DNA of 64,000 bases from Amphirosellinia nigrospora. Lineage: Eukaryota > Ascomycota > Sordariomycetes > Xylariales > Xylariaceae. The DNA lies in assembly GCA_004123355.1 (NCBI GenBank), contig SCHM01000004.1, positions 7,405,017 through 7,469,016 on the forward strand. The letters run 5' to 3'. This document shows positions 24,653 to 38,786 of this stretch, piece by piece (position 1 is the first letter of the stretch; the number at the start of each line of letters is the position of its first letter). The position numbers and the translations under genes were made by a program. The notes beneath the pieces are model-generated. The model worked only from the letters and a program-made list of their open reading frames with translations. It was not told where the DNA came from and did not search any database.

Positions 24653-27600
24653 AATTTTAGCTTTAATAATTATATTAGCTAAAAAAAAACAATAGTAAAT
24701 TTATTTATAAAAAAATTATATAAACTTTTTTATAAAAAAAAAACACTATAAATTATTTATTATAATAAGCTATTTATTAATCGAAAATAATAGATTTTTT
24801 ATTAAACAAAAGCTAGCTTTAGTAATAATAAATTTAAAAATAATTTAAAGCTAATTATTAAGCTAGTTATTAAACAAAAAACTATAAATAGCATTTTTTA
24901 ATTATATTTATTTTTATATTTTTACTTTTAATAGCAATTTTAAACAACTTAAGTTAAAAAAATATATAAATATTAAAATTATTAGTATATAAATAAATAT
25001 TAAAATTATTATATAAAAAACAATAATATTTTTAAATATATTTATATTTTAAAAAATTATTATATTTTAATATATAAACGTTATATTTTATTTAATATAA
25101 AGTTAAATATAAAAATATATAATAATAAAGCTAATTTTAAAAAAAAATTAATAGTAAATTTAACTAAAAAAAAAAAATATATAGTTTATATAAAAAATAA
25201 ACTATATAAATTAAAAAAATTAATATTATTATAAAAAATTTTAAAACTTTTAATAAAAATAAATATAATATAAACGTAGAAATATATTTATTTATTATTT
25301 TATTAAATATATTTTTAAAAAAACTATATAAAAAAAATTATTTAAATAAATATATTATAAAAAATAGCTATAAAATAGCTATTATAGATTTTAATATATA
25401 ACGGCGCGGTTTTTTTTTATAAATATATAAAAAAAAAAAACTTTATATAATATATTAACTTTAAAAAAACTATAAAAATTCGCGCTAAATATAATAAATA
25501 AAGTTAAAACGTTAAAAGAATTATTATTTAAATTATTATTAAAAAAAAAATAAAAATAACTTTTAAAATTTAAAATAAATTAATTTTTTAGTATTATTAA
25601 CTATATTATTTTAATATTAAAAATTAATATAAATAATTAAATATATTATAAATATTAATATTAAACTTAAAAAATTAAATATTTTTTTTACTTTATTTAT
25701 AATTAAACTAAAGCTAAAAAATATATTTCGAAAAAAGCTATCGAAAAAACTAATTATTTAAAAAAAATAATTTAAATAAATTTTAGCTAAATTAAACTAA
25801 TTTCGATCGAAAAATATAAATATTTTTTATTTATAATAAATAATAATAATAAATATTATATTTTTAAAATATATAAAACAAATAAAATAAAATATTATTA
25901 AAATATATTTATAATAAATAAATAAAAAATTAATATTTTAAATATTTTAATTTAATAAAAACTACTAAAAAATATTACGTTTTATATATAAATATAATAA
26001 AAAGTTTAGTATAAAAAATTTAAAAATATTTTATAATAAAATAAAAATAATAATTATTATTTTATTATTTATAAATTAATATTAAAATAATATAATTAAA
26101 AAATTAATATTTTATTTAAAATAAAGCTAAAGCTTTATTTTTATAAACTAAATTATTAATTATATTTTAAATATATAAAGTTTTAATAATATATATATTT
26201 TTAATAGAACTAATTAATTTATAATAAAAAAATAACTTTAGCTAAAAAATATTTTAATTATTTAAATTAAAAAAAAAATAATAAATTTAATTTTAATAAT
26301 TTATAAATAATAAATATATATTAATAAATTTATTAACGAATTTATATATATATTAGCTAAAAAACTAAAAGCTAAAAAAACTAATATTATATTTTTAAAT
26401 TATAAAAGTATATTTAATTATATAGTTTAATTTATTAAAAATAATAGAATATTATATATATTATACGTAATTTTTTACGAAAATATTAAAAATATAAATA
26501 ACGTTTATAATTTTAAAAATATTATACGTTTATTATTTTTTAAAATATAGCGTAAATTTAAGCAGCGTTATTAAAAAATTAAAAATTTTATTTAAATATA
26601 AAACTATAATTATAATATTATTAAAAATAATATTATAAATAATAAAAACGAACTAAAAAAACGTAGCTAATTATAAAAATAAATAATAAAACTAACTTTT
26701 ATTATTAAACGTAATAAAAAAAAACTTTAAAAAAACTTAGTTAAAAGTTTATATTTACTATATAAAATAAATAAAAATTATTTTAATATAATTTATATTT
26801 TAAATATAATATTAAGCTAAAAAAATAAAATATATATATAAATAATTTTATAAGCGATTTAAAATATAAAGTTAAAATAAATAAATTTAAAATTTAAAAA
26901 ATTAATATAATATTTATAGCTTATAAAAAACTAAATTAAATAAATTAAATTATTTTTATATTTTAAAAAGCTATTTTTATATAGATTATTTATAAAAATT
27001 ATTAAAAAAGTTTATAATAAAAATATTATTTTTAATAAACTTATTTTAAAAAAATATTTATAAAAAAAAATAAAAAAAAATAACTTAAAGCTATATTTAA
27101 AAAATATATAGTTTATTTAAATATAATATTTTAAAATTTATAAAATATATAAAAATTATTTATAGCTATTTTATTAATTTTATATAAATATTTAAAAAAA
27201 ATATTTATTAATTAATAAACTAAATAAATATAAAATTAAATTTATATTTATAAGTTTATTTAGCGTAAAAATATTAATTATAATAAAATTTTTATTTTTA
27301 TAGTTAAATAACGTTATAAAAAATTCTAATAGTTTTAATAATTATTTAAAAATAATATATTATTTAAATCGATTTTATAATAATATATTTTAATAAAGCT
27401 TTTTATAAAAAAATATTTATAAAATAGTTTAAAATACTAAAAAAATATTTTAAAACTTTTAAATTAAAATAAAAAAAATATAATTAGCTAGTTAAAAAAT
27501 TATTAAACTAATAAAGCTTTTATATAGTTTTAAGCAATTAAAAATAAATAATAAATTAAAGCTAAAAAAATTATAAATAAAATTAAATTTAAATTTATAA

Positions 27601-29330
27601 TTTTTAATAATATTATATATATTAATTATAAAATAAAAAAAGTTATAATATTTTATATAAATAATTTTTTAATTATAGAATTTAATTTAAATTATTTAAA
27701 AAATATTGCTATAAAAATTAATAAAATAGTTTTAATAAACGATTTAAACTAAACTAATTAGTTTTTAAACATATAAATTATAAAAAATAAAATTAATAAT
27801 AATATAAGCTTTAATTAAAAGCAATATATTAAAATATTTAATTTTATTAGCTTAAGTTTAATATACGAATATTTTATATTTATAAATATTAAAAATAATT
27901 TATATTATAAAATATAAAAAAAGCTTATTTTTAAAAATAAAATTTAATTATATTTTTTTATTTAATAAGTTAAGTTTTTTTGCTTAAATTATAAAGCTTA
28001 ATATAAACTTTTTATTTTTATTTAAATAAAATTTATAGCAAATTTTTTTAATAAATATATTAAAAATATAAAATAATTAGCTAAATATATAAAAAATATT
28101 TTAAATATATAAATTAAATATAATAAGCTAAAAAAAACTATTTATATAAAATTTATAATAATATAAGTTTATTTGCTACTATTAATATTATTTTATTAAA
28201 CTTATAAAATAATAAATTATTAATAAAAATATTATATTTTTAAATAACGCGTTAATATTATAATATTTTAAACTATAATTAATTATAGCGAAAAATTTTA
28301 CTAAAAATAAATATATTATAATAAACAAAATAGCAAATAATTTAATATAAATAAAAAACTTTTTAAATAAACTTAGAATATTATTAAATAATTTTATTAT
28401 TTTTTATATAATAATATAAAATATAAATTAGTTTAAATATATAATATTTAAAGCAAAAAAATATATAAAAATAATATTTATTATATTAACTAAAAATATA
28501 AGCTAACTATATTAAACTAATATATATAAAATTAAAAAATAATCTAGCTAATAAATTAATTAAACTATTAAAAAAAGCTAAATATTAAAAGTTTTTATTT
28601 TTATTTAATTTATAAATTAAAAAAATTAATAAAAAAAATAATAAAGCTAAGCTTTTTTAAAACTTTATATAATAAATAATTAATAATTAAACTTATTTAT
28701 TATTATTAAAAAAAAAAGATTATTAATATATTAACTTTTTAAAAATAATTAATTTAATATTTAATATTTATAATATTTTAAAACTTATAGATTTTATATA
28801 TAACTATATTTATTTTATTATATAATTAATAAGCTTATTAAATATTAAAAAAAACAATATTTAACTAAAAATAATTAATATTATTTGTTTATTTTTTAAA
28901 TCTAAAAAATTTTAAAAGTTTAAATTTAAAAAAAATTTAAAGTTTTAAAAAAATAGCGCTATTTAATTATTTGTTTAATAAATATTTAAATAAATATAAA
29001 AAAATAGTATTATTTTATTTATATATTTTATAAAAAATAAAATATTTTAAAAGTTTTTTTTTTAAACTTTAAAATAAATAAAAATTATATTAAAATTATA
29101 ATAATAATAAAAACGTTTATAAATAATATTTTAAACTAAATAAAAAAATAAATCCGTTTTAAAACAAAATATAGCCCGTATATATATATAATATTATATT
29201 TAGTTTAATTAATTAATTATATATTTTTATTATAAAAAAAAAGTTTAATTATAATATTAAATTAATTTAAAATTTTTTATTATTTTTTTTTTCGAAACTT
29301 ATAATATTATAATATTTATAGCTAAAAAAA

Positions 29331-29648
29331 TATTAATATATAAATTTAATATTTAATTAACCTAATAATAAATTATATAATTATTAATATTTAAATAGCT
29401 ATATAATATAATAGTATGTAGTTTTATATATATACTAAATATTGCGTAGTATACGTAAAAAAAGCCCTTTTTACGCAAGATAAAAAATATTAAGCTACTA
29501 TAGCTATTTAAGCAGATTTTTTAATATTTAATAAAAAATAACTTATTTAATTTATAACTAAAAAACTAAAAATATAATAATAAATATATACTAATTAAAT
29601 TAATTAATTTAATATTATTTTTTAATATTAATATTATTTTATATAATA
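29331..29648 (+). repeat. 3' LTR of family-A copy 2
   Basis: About 318 bp. Resembles the 3' LTR of copy 1, as expected if the downstream half of copy 2 derives from copy 1. Confidence 0.72.
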
Positions 29649-31607
29649 TATTATTTAATTTTAATAATATAATTATATTTTTTATTAAAAATATTTTTTA
29701 ACTATTTAAAAAACGCGTTTTTTTAAACTAATAAATTTAAAACGTTTAAATAATATTTTAAATATATAATATTTAATAATTTAATAATAAAATTTTAAAA
29801 AGCTATAAAAATATATAATATATATATTATAAATATAATTTTATTTTATAAGCTTATAATATTAAACGGACTTTTATTTTTAAACGTAATATTTAATAAA
29901 ATATTATAAAAAAGTTAATTAATATTAATTTTTTAATATAATTATTATATTTAAAAAAAAATTCTTTAAACTAATAAAATAGCTTATAAAATAACGCGTT
30001 ATTTTTAAAAAAGTTTAATTTAATAATTATTATTATAAAAAACTAGCTAAAATAAACTATTAATTAGTTATTATTAAAATATAAATTTTAACTTTTAAAA
30101 TATATATAAAATATTTTTATTTATAAAATTAGTATAAAAATATAATAAATATAAATTATATTAATTATAAAAAACGTAATAATAATATAATATTAATTAA
30201 TCGTAAATATTATAATAATTAAAGCTATTTTATTTTTATAATATATATTTTGCGAAAAATAATAAATTTATAATATAAATATATATAAAATTAATTTAAT
30301 TATATAAAATAAATAAAAAACTAAGCTTTTTCCCGAAAAAAAAAAAAAAAAAAAACTAATTTATAAAATATAAAAATAAATATTTAAAAAATATTATTAT
30401 TTATTTAAAACTTTAGTAATTAATACGGAAGTATAAAAAATTAATATAAAAGTATAATTTTAAAAGGTATAACTTTTATAACTTTTATTATAGCTATTTA
30501 AAAAATTCCGAAAAATATAAACAAAATATTTAAATTTTTATTATTTTTTACTTTATATAATAGTATAGCTTAAAGTTTTATAGCCCTAAATATAATTAAG
30601 CTATATTTTAATTTATATTAAAATTTTATTAAAAATATAATTTTTTATAGTTTAGCTATAATTTAAACTATTATTTAAAAAATATAAAAATATATATATT
30701 TTTATTATTTTTTAAGCTATATAATAATATATAGCTTTAAACTTTAGCTATAAAAATAGCTAAAATATAATATATTATATAATATAATATAATTAACCGA
30801 TTTTTGCTTTAAATTATATATAATAAATAATATTTTAGCTATATTTAAAGCTAGGGCTATAAATTTTATATAAAAAAAAAGCAAAAATAATAAAAATTAA
30901 AATATTTTAACTTTAATTTTATAATTTTTATATAGTTAATATATAGCTAAATAAAAGTTATATTTTTTTAAAATTATACCTTTATATTAATTTTTTATAT
31001 TTTTATATTAATTGCTAAAACTTTTAATAAAATAAACTTAAATATTTTATTATTTAATTAACCGATAAATTATTATATTAAATTAATTTTTAAAAAAACT
31101 AAAACGATTTTTTTAATAATTTATTTTATATATATTTTTAAAAAATTAAAAATAATAAAAAAATATATAATAAAAAACCTAAAAAAAAAATTTATTAAAT
31201 TTAATAGTACGCTTTTTATTATATTTATTTTATTTATACTTAAAATTAATAAAAAATTAAAATTTTATAAATTATTATAAATTAACGTAATAAAAAAAAA
31301 TTAATATTTAATATTTTAATTAAAAAAATATTAGTTTATATTATAAAAGCTAAAATTTTTATAAAAATTAATATTTAATAAATATTTAATAAAATTTATA
31401 TATATTTAAATAAAACTTTATTATATTTAAAACTAAATATAAATTATATATAATATAAAGTTTTATTTTTTAGTTTATTTAATAAACTAATAATATTTTA
31501 AAAATATATAAATAATATTTTAAAAAATATTTAAATAATTTTTATAATATTTATATAAATAATATTTTAATATTTTTAAATAATTTAAAAAATTATTAAA
31601 TTTATAT
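29649..31607 (+). repeat. Array spacer S', second copy
   Basis: Same order and content as the first spacer: poly-A run near 30,338-30,356, inverted-repeat element R at about 30,420-31,015, and the family-C start at about 31,320-31,607. It differs from the first copy mainly by C/T and G/A alternatives, for instance ACGGAAGTATAA here against ATAAAGGTATAA there. RIP therefore continued after the duplication. No gene. Confidence 0.75.
30420..31015. mobile_element. Inverted-repeat element R, second copy
   Basis: Duplicate of the element in the first spacer, with arms of similar length and quality. Inferred to have been copied as part of the spacer rather than transposed separately, because its position within the spacer is the same. 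Confidence 0.55.
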
Positions 31608-31928
31608 TATTAATATATACGTTTAATATTTAATTAGCCTAGTAATAAATTATATAATTACTAATATTTAGGTAGCTATATAATATAGTAGTACGTAGTT
31701 TTATATATGCGCTAAATATTACGTAGTACGCGTAAAAAAAGCTTTTTTTACGCGGGATAAAAAAATGTTAAGCTGCTATAGCTGCTTAAGCAGATTTTTA
31801 ATATTTAATAAAAAAATAGCTTATTTAATTTATAACTAAAAAACTAAAAATATATAATAATATAAATATATTAATTAAGCTAATTAATTTAATATTACTT
31901 TTTAATATTAATATTATTTTATATAATA
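31608..31928 (+). repeat. 5' LTR of family-A copy 3
   Basis: About 321 bp. Keeps GTAGTACGCG and TTTACGCGGGATAA patches that show the ancestral GC content of the LTR. Confidence 0.74.
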
Positions 31929-33741
31929 ATTAATATATTTTTACGATTAATCAACTTTTAAAACGTTTAATTAATATATTTTAGCTATTTTAATTATTAA
32001 TTTAATCGTTTAATTAATAAATACTAACTAAAAAAAATTAAAAAATTATTATAAATTTAAAAAAAAAAATAAAAATTAATATTTATTTAATAAAATAACT
32101 AATTAATAAATTAACGCTTAATAATAATTAAAATAATAATATATAATTTTAAAATATATAAAAGCAAACTATACTAGAAAAAAAAAAATATAATAAAATT
32201 ACCGGGGATTTTAAAAAAAAAATTAAAAAATAATCTATTAATTATAAATATAAAAAAAATTTATAAAAAATAAGTTTAATAAAATTATTAATAATTTAAA
32301 AAATTAATAAATTAAATAAAAAATTAGTTTTAATTAATTTAATTAATTTAGTTAATTAAATTAATTTAGCTAGTAAAAATATATTCGAAATATTTAATAA
32401 TAAATAATATTATTAAAAAATAATTAAAAAATATTAGATTTTTTAAATAAAGCAATAAAAAAATAAATAAGTTTTTTAAAAGTTTAAATTAATCGATTTA
32501 AAAAAAAAAACCGAAATATAATTTTATTAAAAAAAGTTTAAAAATAAAAAAAAAAAAAAAATTATTTTTATTTAAAATTTAAACTTAAATTTATTAATTT
32601 ATTATTATTATCATTAAATTTAAAAAAATTTAATAATATTTATATTAAATATAAATATTATTTATTATAAAAAAATTTAAAAAAGTTTTTATTTATAAAT
32701 AAAATTAAGCTAAAATAATATAAATTTAAATTAAAGCTCGATAAAAAAAACTATTTAAAAAAAGCTTAAAACTAATTAATATATTAATATAATTTATATT
32801 TTGCTATAAAAACTATTAAATATAATTTTAAAAATTTTATTAGTTTATATAAAAATTAATATTAATATAAATAATTATTAATATATTAAAATTAGCTTTT
32901 TTAAACTTAATTAAAAATATTAAAAAAAAATTATATATATTAAAAATTTTTAATAAAACTTATAATAAAGCTAAATATACTAAAAAATATATATAAAATA
33001 ATATTATTAATTATAAATAATAAAAAAATTTTATACTTTTTATATTTAAATTTTTTAAAAATATAAAATAATATAAAAAACTAAAAAAAAATAAATATAA
33101 ACTAATAAATTATAATATTTATAACTATAATAAAAAATAAATAATAACTTAGTATAATATTATTATTAAAGTTATAAAATATAAAAAATGCTATATTTAA
33201 AATTTAATTAATAAATTTAATAATAATTTTAAAAACTATATAAAAAAAAAACTTAAATTAAAAAACTATAAAAAAAAAAGTTTAGTAATAACGTTATTAA
33301 TAAAATAAAAGTTATAGCAAAAATAATAATAAAAGCAAAAATTATAAATTAAACTTTAAATTTAATTTTAAAAAAAAAATTATAATAAAAAAAAAAGCTT
33401 AAATATTTTAAATATAGCTAATAAAGTTATATTACTAAAAATTGCTTTAATAAAATAGTAACAATTAAAATTAAAACTTTAAACGATTAAAAACTTATAA
33501 TATTTATAATAAGCTTATTAAAAATTAAAAGTTATTTATAAACTTTAAAAATAATTTTAATTATTTTATTTATATAAATATAAATATTTTATAAAGTTTA
33601 ATAAATTTTTATAATTATAAAATATTATTTTTTTTTTATTATATTTAATTTATTTTTTTATTTTAAATAACTATAATATTATTAATTATAAATAAAACTA
33701 CATTATATAAAATAATTTTAAACTAAAAAGTTATTACGGCT

Positions 33742-33808
33742 TAAAAAACTTTAATTTAAAAAATTTTAATTTAAAAAACTTTAATTTAAAAATTTTAACT
33801 TAAAAAAT
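33742..33808 (+). repeat. 15-bp tandem repeat, copy 3
   Basis: Only four units, against six in copies 1 and 2. Contraction or expansion by slippage is the simplest explanation. Confidence 0.7.
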
Positions 33809-36800
33809 AATTTTAGCTTTAATAATTATATTAAGCTAAAAAAAACAATAGTAAATTTATTTATAAAAAAATTATTATAAACTTTTTTATAAAAAAAAAA
33901 TAACTATAAATTTATTTATTATAATAAGCCTATTTATTAATCGAAAAAATAAAGATTTTTTATTAAGCAAAGCTAGCTTTAATAATAATAAATTTAAAAA
34001 TAATTTAAAGCTAATTATTAAGCCGGTTATTAAATAAAAACTATAATAGCAGTATTTTAATTATATTTATTTTATATTTTTGCTTTTAATAACAATTTTA
34101 AACAACTTAAATTAAAAAATATATTAAATATTAAATTATTAATAATAATAAATTAAATATTAAAGTTATATATAAAAAAATAATAATATTTTTAAATATA
34201 TTTATATTTTAAAAAATTATTATATTTTAATATATAAACGTTATATTTATTTAATATAAAATTAAATATAAAAATATATAATAATAAAGCTAATTTTAAA
34301 AAAAATTAATAATAAATTTAACTAAAAAAACGAAAAAATATATAGTTTATATAAAAAAAACCTATATAAATTAAAAAATTAATATATTATAAAAAATTTA
34401 AAACTTTTAATAATAAATATAATATAAACATAAAATATATTTTATTTATTTTATTATTTTTATTAAATATATTTTTAAAAAAATAATTATATAAAATAAA
34501 AAATTATTTAAATAAATATATTATAAAAATAGCTATAAAATACTATTATAAATTTTAATATTTAATAGTATAGTTTTTTTTATAAATATATAAAAAAAAA
34601 AAGCTTTATATAATATATTAATTTTAAAAAAAGCTATAAAAATTCGCGCTAAATAAATAAATAAAATTAAAACGTTAAAAAAATTATTATTTAAATTATT
34701 ATTAAAAAAAAAATAGAAATAACTTTTAAAATTCAAAATAAATTAATTTTTTAATATTATTAGCTATATTATTTTAGTACTAAAAAATTAATATAAATAA
34801 TTAAATATATTATAAATATTAATATTAAACTTAAAAAAATTAAATATTTTTTTGTTTTATTTATAATTAACTAAAGCTAAAAATATATTTCGAAAAAAGC
34901 TATCGAAAAAATTAATTATTTAAAAAAAATAATTTAAATAAATTTTAGCTAAATTAAACTAGTTTCGATCGAAAAACATAAATATTTTTTATTTATAATA
35001 AATAATAATAATAAATATTATATTTTTAAAATATATAAAACAAAAAATAAAACAAAAAATATTATTAAAATATATTTATAATAAATAAATAAAAAATTAA
35101 TATTTTAAATACTTTAACTTAATAAAAACTATTAAAAAAATATTATTTTTATATATAAATAATGTAAAAAGTTCGGTATAAAAATCTAGAAATATTTTAT
35201 AATAATAAAAATAATTATTATTATTTATTATTTATAAATTAATACTAAAACAATATAATTAAAAAATCGATAAATTTTATTTAAAATAAAATTAAAGCTT
35301 TATTTTTATAAACTAAATTACTAATAATATTTTAAATATATAAAGTTTTAATAACTATATATATTTTTAATAAAACTAGTTAATTTATAATAAAAAAATA
35401 ACTTTAGCTAAAAAATATTTTAATTATTTAAATTAAAAAAAAAAATAATTTAATTTTAATAATTTATAAATAATAAATATATTATATAATATTTATTAAT
35501 AAATTTATATATATATTAGCTAAAAAGCTAAAAGTTAAAAAACTAATATTATATTTTTAAATTATAAAAATATATTTAATTATATAGTTTAGTTTATTAA
35601 AAGTAATAAAATATTATATATATTATATATAATTTTTTATAAAAGTATTAAAATATAAATAACGTTTATAATTTTAAAAATATTATATTTATTATTTTTT
35701 AAAATATAATATAAATTTAAGCAGCGTTATTAAAAAATTAAAAATTTTATTTAAATATAAAACTATAATTATAATATTATTAAAAATAATATTATAAATA
35801 ATAAAAAAACTAAAAAATATAACTAACCGCAAAATAATAATAAAACTAATTTTTATTATTAAACGTAATAAAAAATTTTAAAAAAACTTAATTAAAAGCT
35901 TATATTATTATATATAAATAAAAATTATTTTAATATAATTTATATTTAAATATAATATTAAGCTAAAAAAAATAAAATATATATAAATAATTTTATAAGC
36001 AATTTAAAATATAAAACTAAAATAAATAAATTTAAAACTTAAAAAGTTATATAATATTTATATATAAAAGCTAAATTAAATAAATTAAATTATTTTTATA
36101 TTTTAAAAAATTACTTTTATATAAATTATTTATAAAATTATTAAAAAAGTTTATAAAAAATATTATTTTTAATAAATTTATTTTAAAAAAAATATTTATA
36201 AAAAAAATAAAAAAAAATAGCTTAAACTATATTTAAAAAAATACGTAGTTTATTTAAACATAATATTTTAAAATTTATAAAACGTATAAAAATTATTTAT
36301 AGCTATTTTATTAATTTTATATAAATATTTAAAAAAAAATATTTATTAATTAATAAACTAAATAAATATAAAGCTAAAATTTATATTTATAAGTTTATTT
36401 AATATAAAAATATTAATTATAATAAAACTTTTATTTTTATAGCTTAAATAATATTATAAAAAATTTTAATAGCTTTAATAACCGTTCGAAAATAATATAT
36501 TATTTAAATCGATTTTTAATAGTATATTTTAATAAAATTTTTATAAAAAATATTTATAAAATAGTTTAAAATATTAAAAAATATTCGAGATTTTTAAGTT
36601 AAAATAAAAAAAATATAACTAATTAGTTAAAAAAATTATTAAACTAATAAAACTTTTATATACTTTAAATAATTAAAATATAAATAATAAATTAAAGCTA
36701 AAAAATTATAAATAAAATTAAATTTAAGTTTATAATTTTTAATAACGCTATATATATTAATTATAAATAAAAAAAGTTATAATATTTTATATAAATAATT

Positions 36801-38470
36801 TTTAATTATAAAATTTAATTTAAATTATTTAAAAAATATTATAAAAATTAATAAAATAGTTTTAATAAATAATTTAAACTAAACTAACTAGTTTTTAAAC
36901 GTATAAATTATAAAAAACAAAATTAATAATAATATAAGTTTTAATTAAAAATAATATATAACTAAAATATTTAATTTTATTAATTTAAGTTTAATATAAA
37001 AATATTTTATATTTATAAATACTAAAAAAATAATTTATACTATAAAACGTAAAAAAAAACTTATTTTTAAAAATAAATATTTAATTATATTTTTTTATTT
37101 AATAAATTAAGTTTTTTTGCTTAAATTATAAAATTTAATATAAACTTTATTATTTTTATTTAAGCAAAATTTATAATAAATTTTTTTAATAAATATATTA
37201 AAATATAAAACGATTAATTAAATATATAAAAAATATTTTAAATATATAAATTAAATATAATAAACTAAAAAAAAACTATTTATATAAAATTTATAATAAT
37301 ATAGGTTTATTTATTATTATTAATATTATTTTAATATTAAATTTATAAAATAATAAATTATTAATAAAATATATTATATTTTTAATAATATATTAATATT
37401 ATAATATTTTAAATTATAATTAATTATAGCGAAAAATTTTACTAAAAATAAATATATTATAATAAATAAAGCAATAAATAATCTAATATAAATAAAAACT
37501 TTTTAAATAAACTTAAAATACTATTAAATAGTTTTATTATTTTTATATAATAAATAAAGCTATAAATTAGTTTAAATATATAGCTATATTAAAATAAAAA
37601 AATATATAAAAATAATATATTATTATATTAATTAAAAATATAAACTAATTATATTAAGCTAATATATATAAAAATTAAAAAAATAATTTAGCTAATAAGT
37701 TAATTAAACTATTAAAAAAAGCTAAATATTAAAAATTTTTATTTTTATTTAATTTATAAATTAAAAAATTAGTAAAAAAAAAATAAAGCTAAACTTTTTA
37801 AACTTTATATAATAAATAATTAATAGTTTAAATTTATTTATTATTATTAAAAAAAAAAATTATTAATATATTAACTTTTAAAAAATAATTAACTTAATAT
37901 TTTAATATTTATAATATTTTAAAATTTATAGATTTTAATATAATTAATTTAATTTATTTATTATATAATTAATAAGTTTATTAAATAGTAAAAAATAATA
38001 TTTAGCTAGAAATAATTAGTATTATTTATTTATTTTTTAAATTTAAAAAAGTTTTAAAAGTTTAAATCTAAAAAAAATCCGGAGTTTTAAAAAATAACAT
38101 TATTTAGTTATTTATTTAATAAATACTTAAATAAGTATAAAAAAATAACATTATTTTATTTTATATATTTTATAAAAAATAAAATATTTTAAAAGTTTTT
38201 TTTTTAAACTTTAAAATAAATAAAAATTATATTAAATTATAATAATAATAAAAGCGTTTATAAATAACAATTTTAAACTAAATAAAAAATAAGTCCGTTT
38301 TATAATAAAATATATAATATATATACGTAAATATTATATTTAGTTTAATTAGTTAATTATATATTTTTAATTATAAAAAAAAAGTTTAATTATAATAAAT
38401 TAATTTAAAATTTTTTATTAATTTTTTTTTAAAGTTTATAATATTATAATATTTATAGTTAAAAAAAATA

Positions 38471-38786
38471 TATTATATATATTAATATTTAATTAATTTA
38501 ATAATAAATTATATAATTATTAATATTTAAATAGCTATATAGTATAATAGTATATAGCTTTATATATACGCTAAATATTACGTAGTATATATTAAAAAGC
38601 TTTTTTTATATAGGATAAAAAGAATATTAAGCTATTATAGCTGCTTAAGCAAATTTTCTAATATTTAATAAAAAAATAGCTTATTTAATTTATAATTAAA
38701 AATTAAAAATATATAATAATATAAATATACTAATTAAGCTAACTAATTTAATATTATTTTTTAATATTAATATTATTTTTATATAT
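38471..38786 (+). repeat. 3' LTR of family-A copy 3
   Basis: About 316 bp. The final bases differ slightly from the shared LTR edge, so the boundary is uncertain by a few bases. Family C resumes immediately after. Confidence 0.7.

Larger units (their letters stand above)
22442..29648 (+). mobile_element. Ty1/Copia-type LTR retrotransposon, array copy 2 (chimeric)
   Basis: About 7.21 kb with LTRs at both ends and the same domain order as copy 1. From the 5' LTR to about 25.25 kb it shares diagnostic bases with copy 3, for example an ACCGGGGA patch near 23,041 (copy 3: near 32,200) and TTAATCGTTTAATTAAT after the LTR. From about 25.27 kb onward it is nearly identical to copy 1, including ATAACGGCGCGG near 25,400 (copy 1: near 16,230), which copy 3 lacks. 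It is a fossil with many RIP changes. The mosaic suggests an unequal crossover product. Confidence 0.75.
31608..38786 (+). mobile_element. Ty1/Copia-type LTR retrotransposon, array copy 3
   Basis: About 7.18 kb, LTR to LTR, with the same gag, pol and terminal RNase H order. It is the most decayed member in its 3' half. Its left flank (spacer end) and right flank (38,787 on) are contiguous in the minus copy of family C near 10,560. It is therefore a clean insertion into family C, with a probable TATAT duplication. Fossil with very many RIP changes. Confidence 0.75.

Noticed and set aside
34533-34736. 67-codon open frame on the minus strand
   Set aside because: Lies antisense within family-A copy 3, is not kept in copies 1 and 2, and has low-complexity F/I/N content.
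13213-38786. Tandem array considered as centromeric or other satellite DNA
   Set aside because: Each unit contains a full LTR element with both LTRs and a spacer that belongs to another repeat family. Two flanking insertions plus unequal exchange explain it without a satellite.
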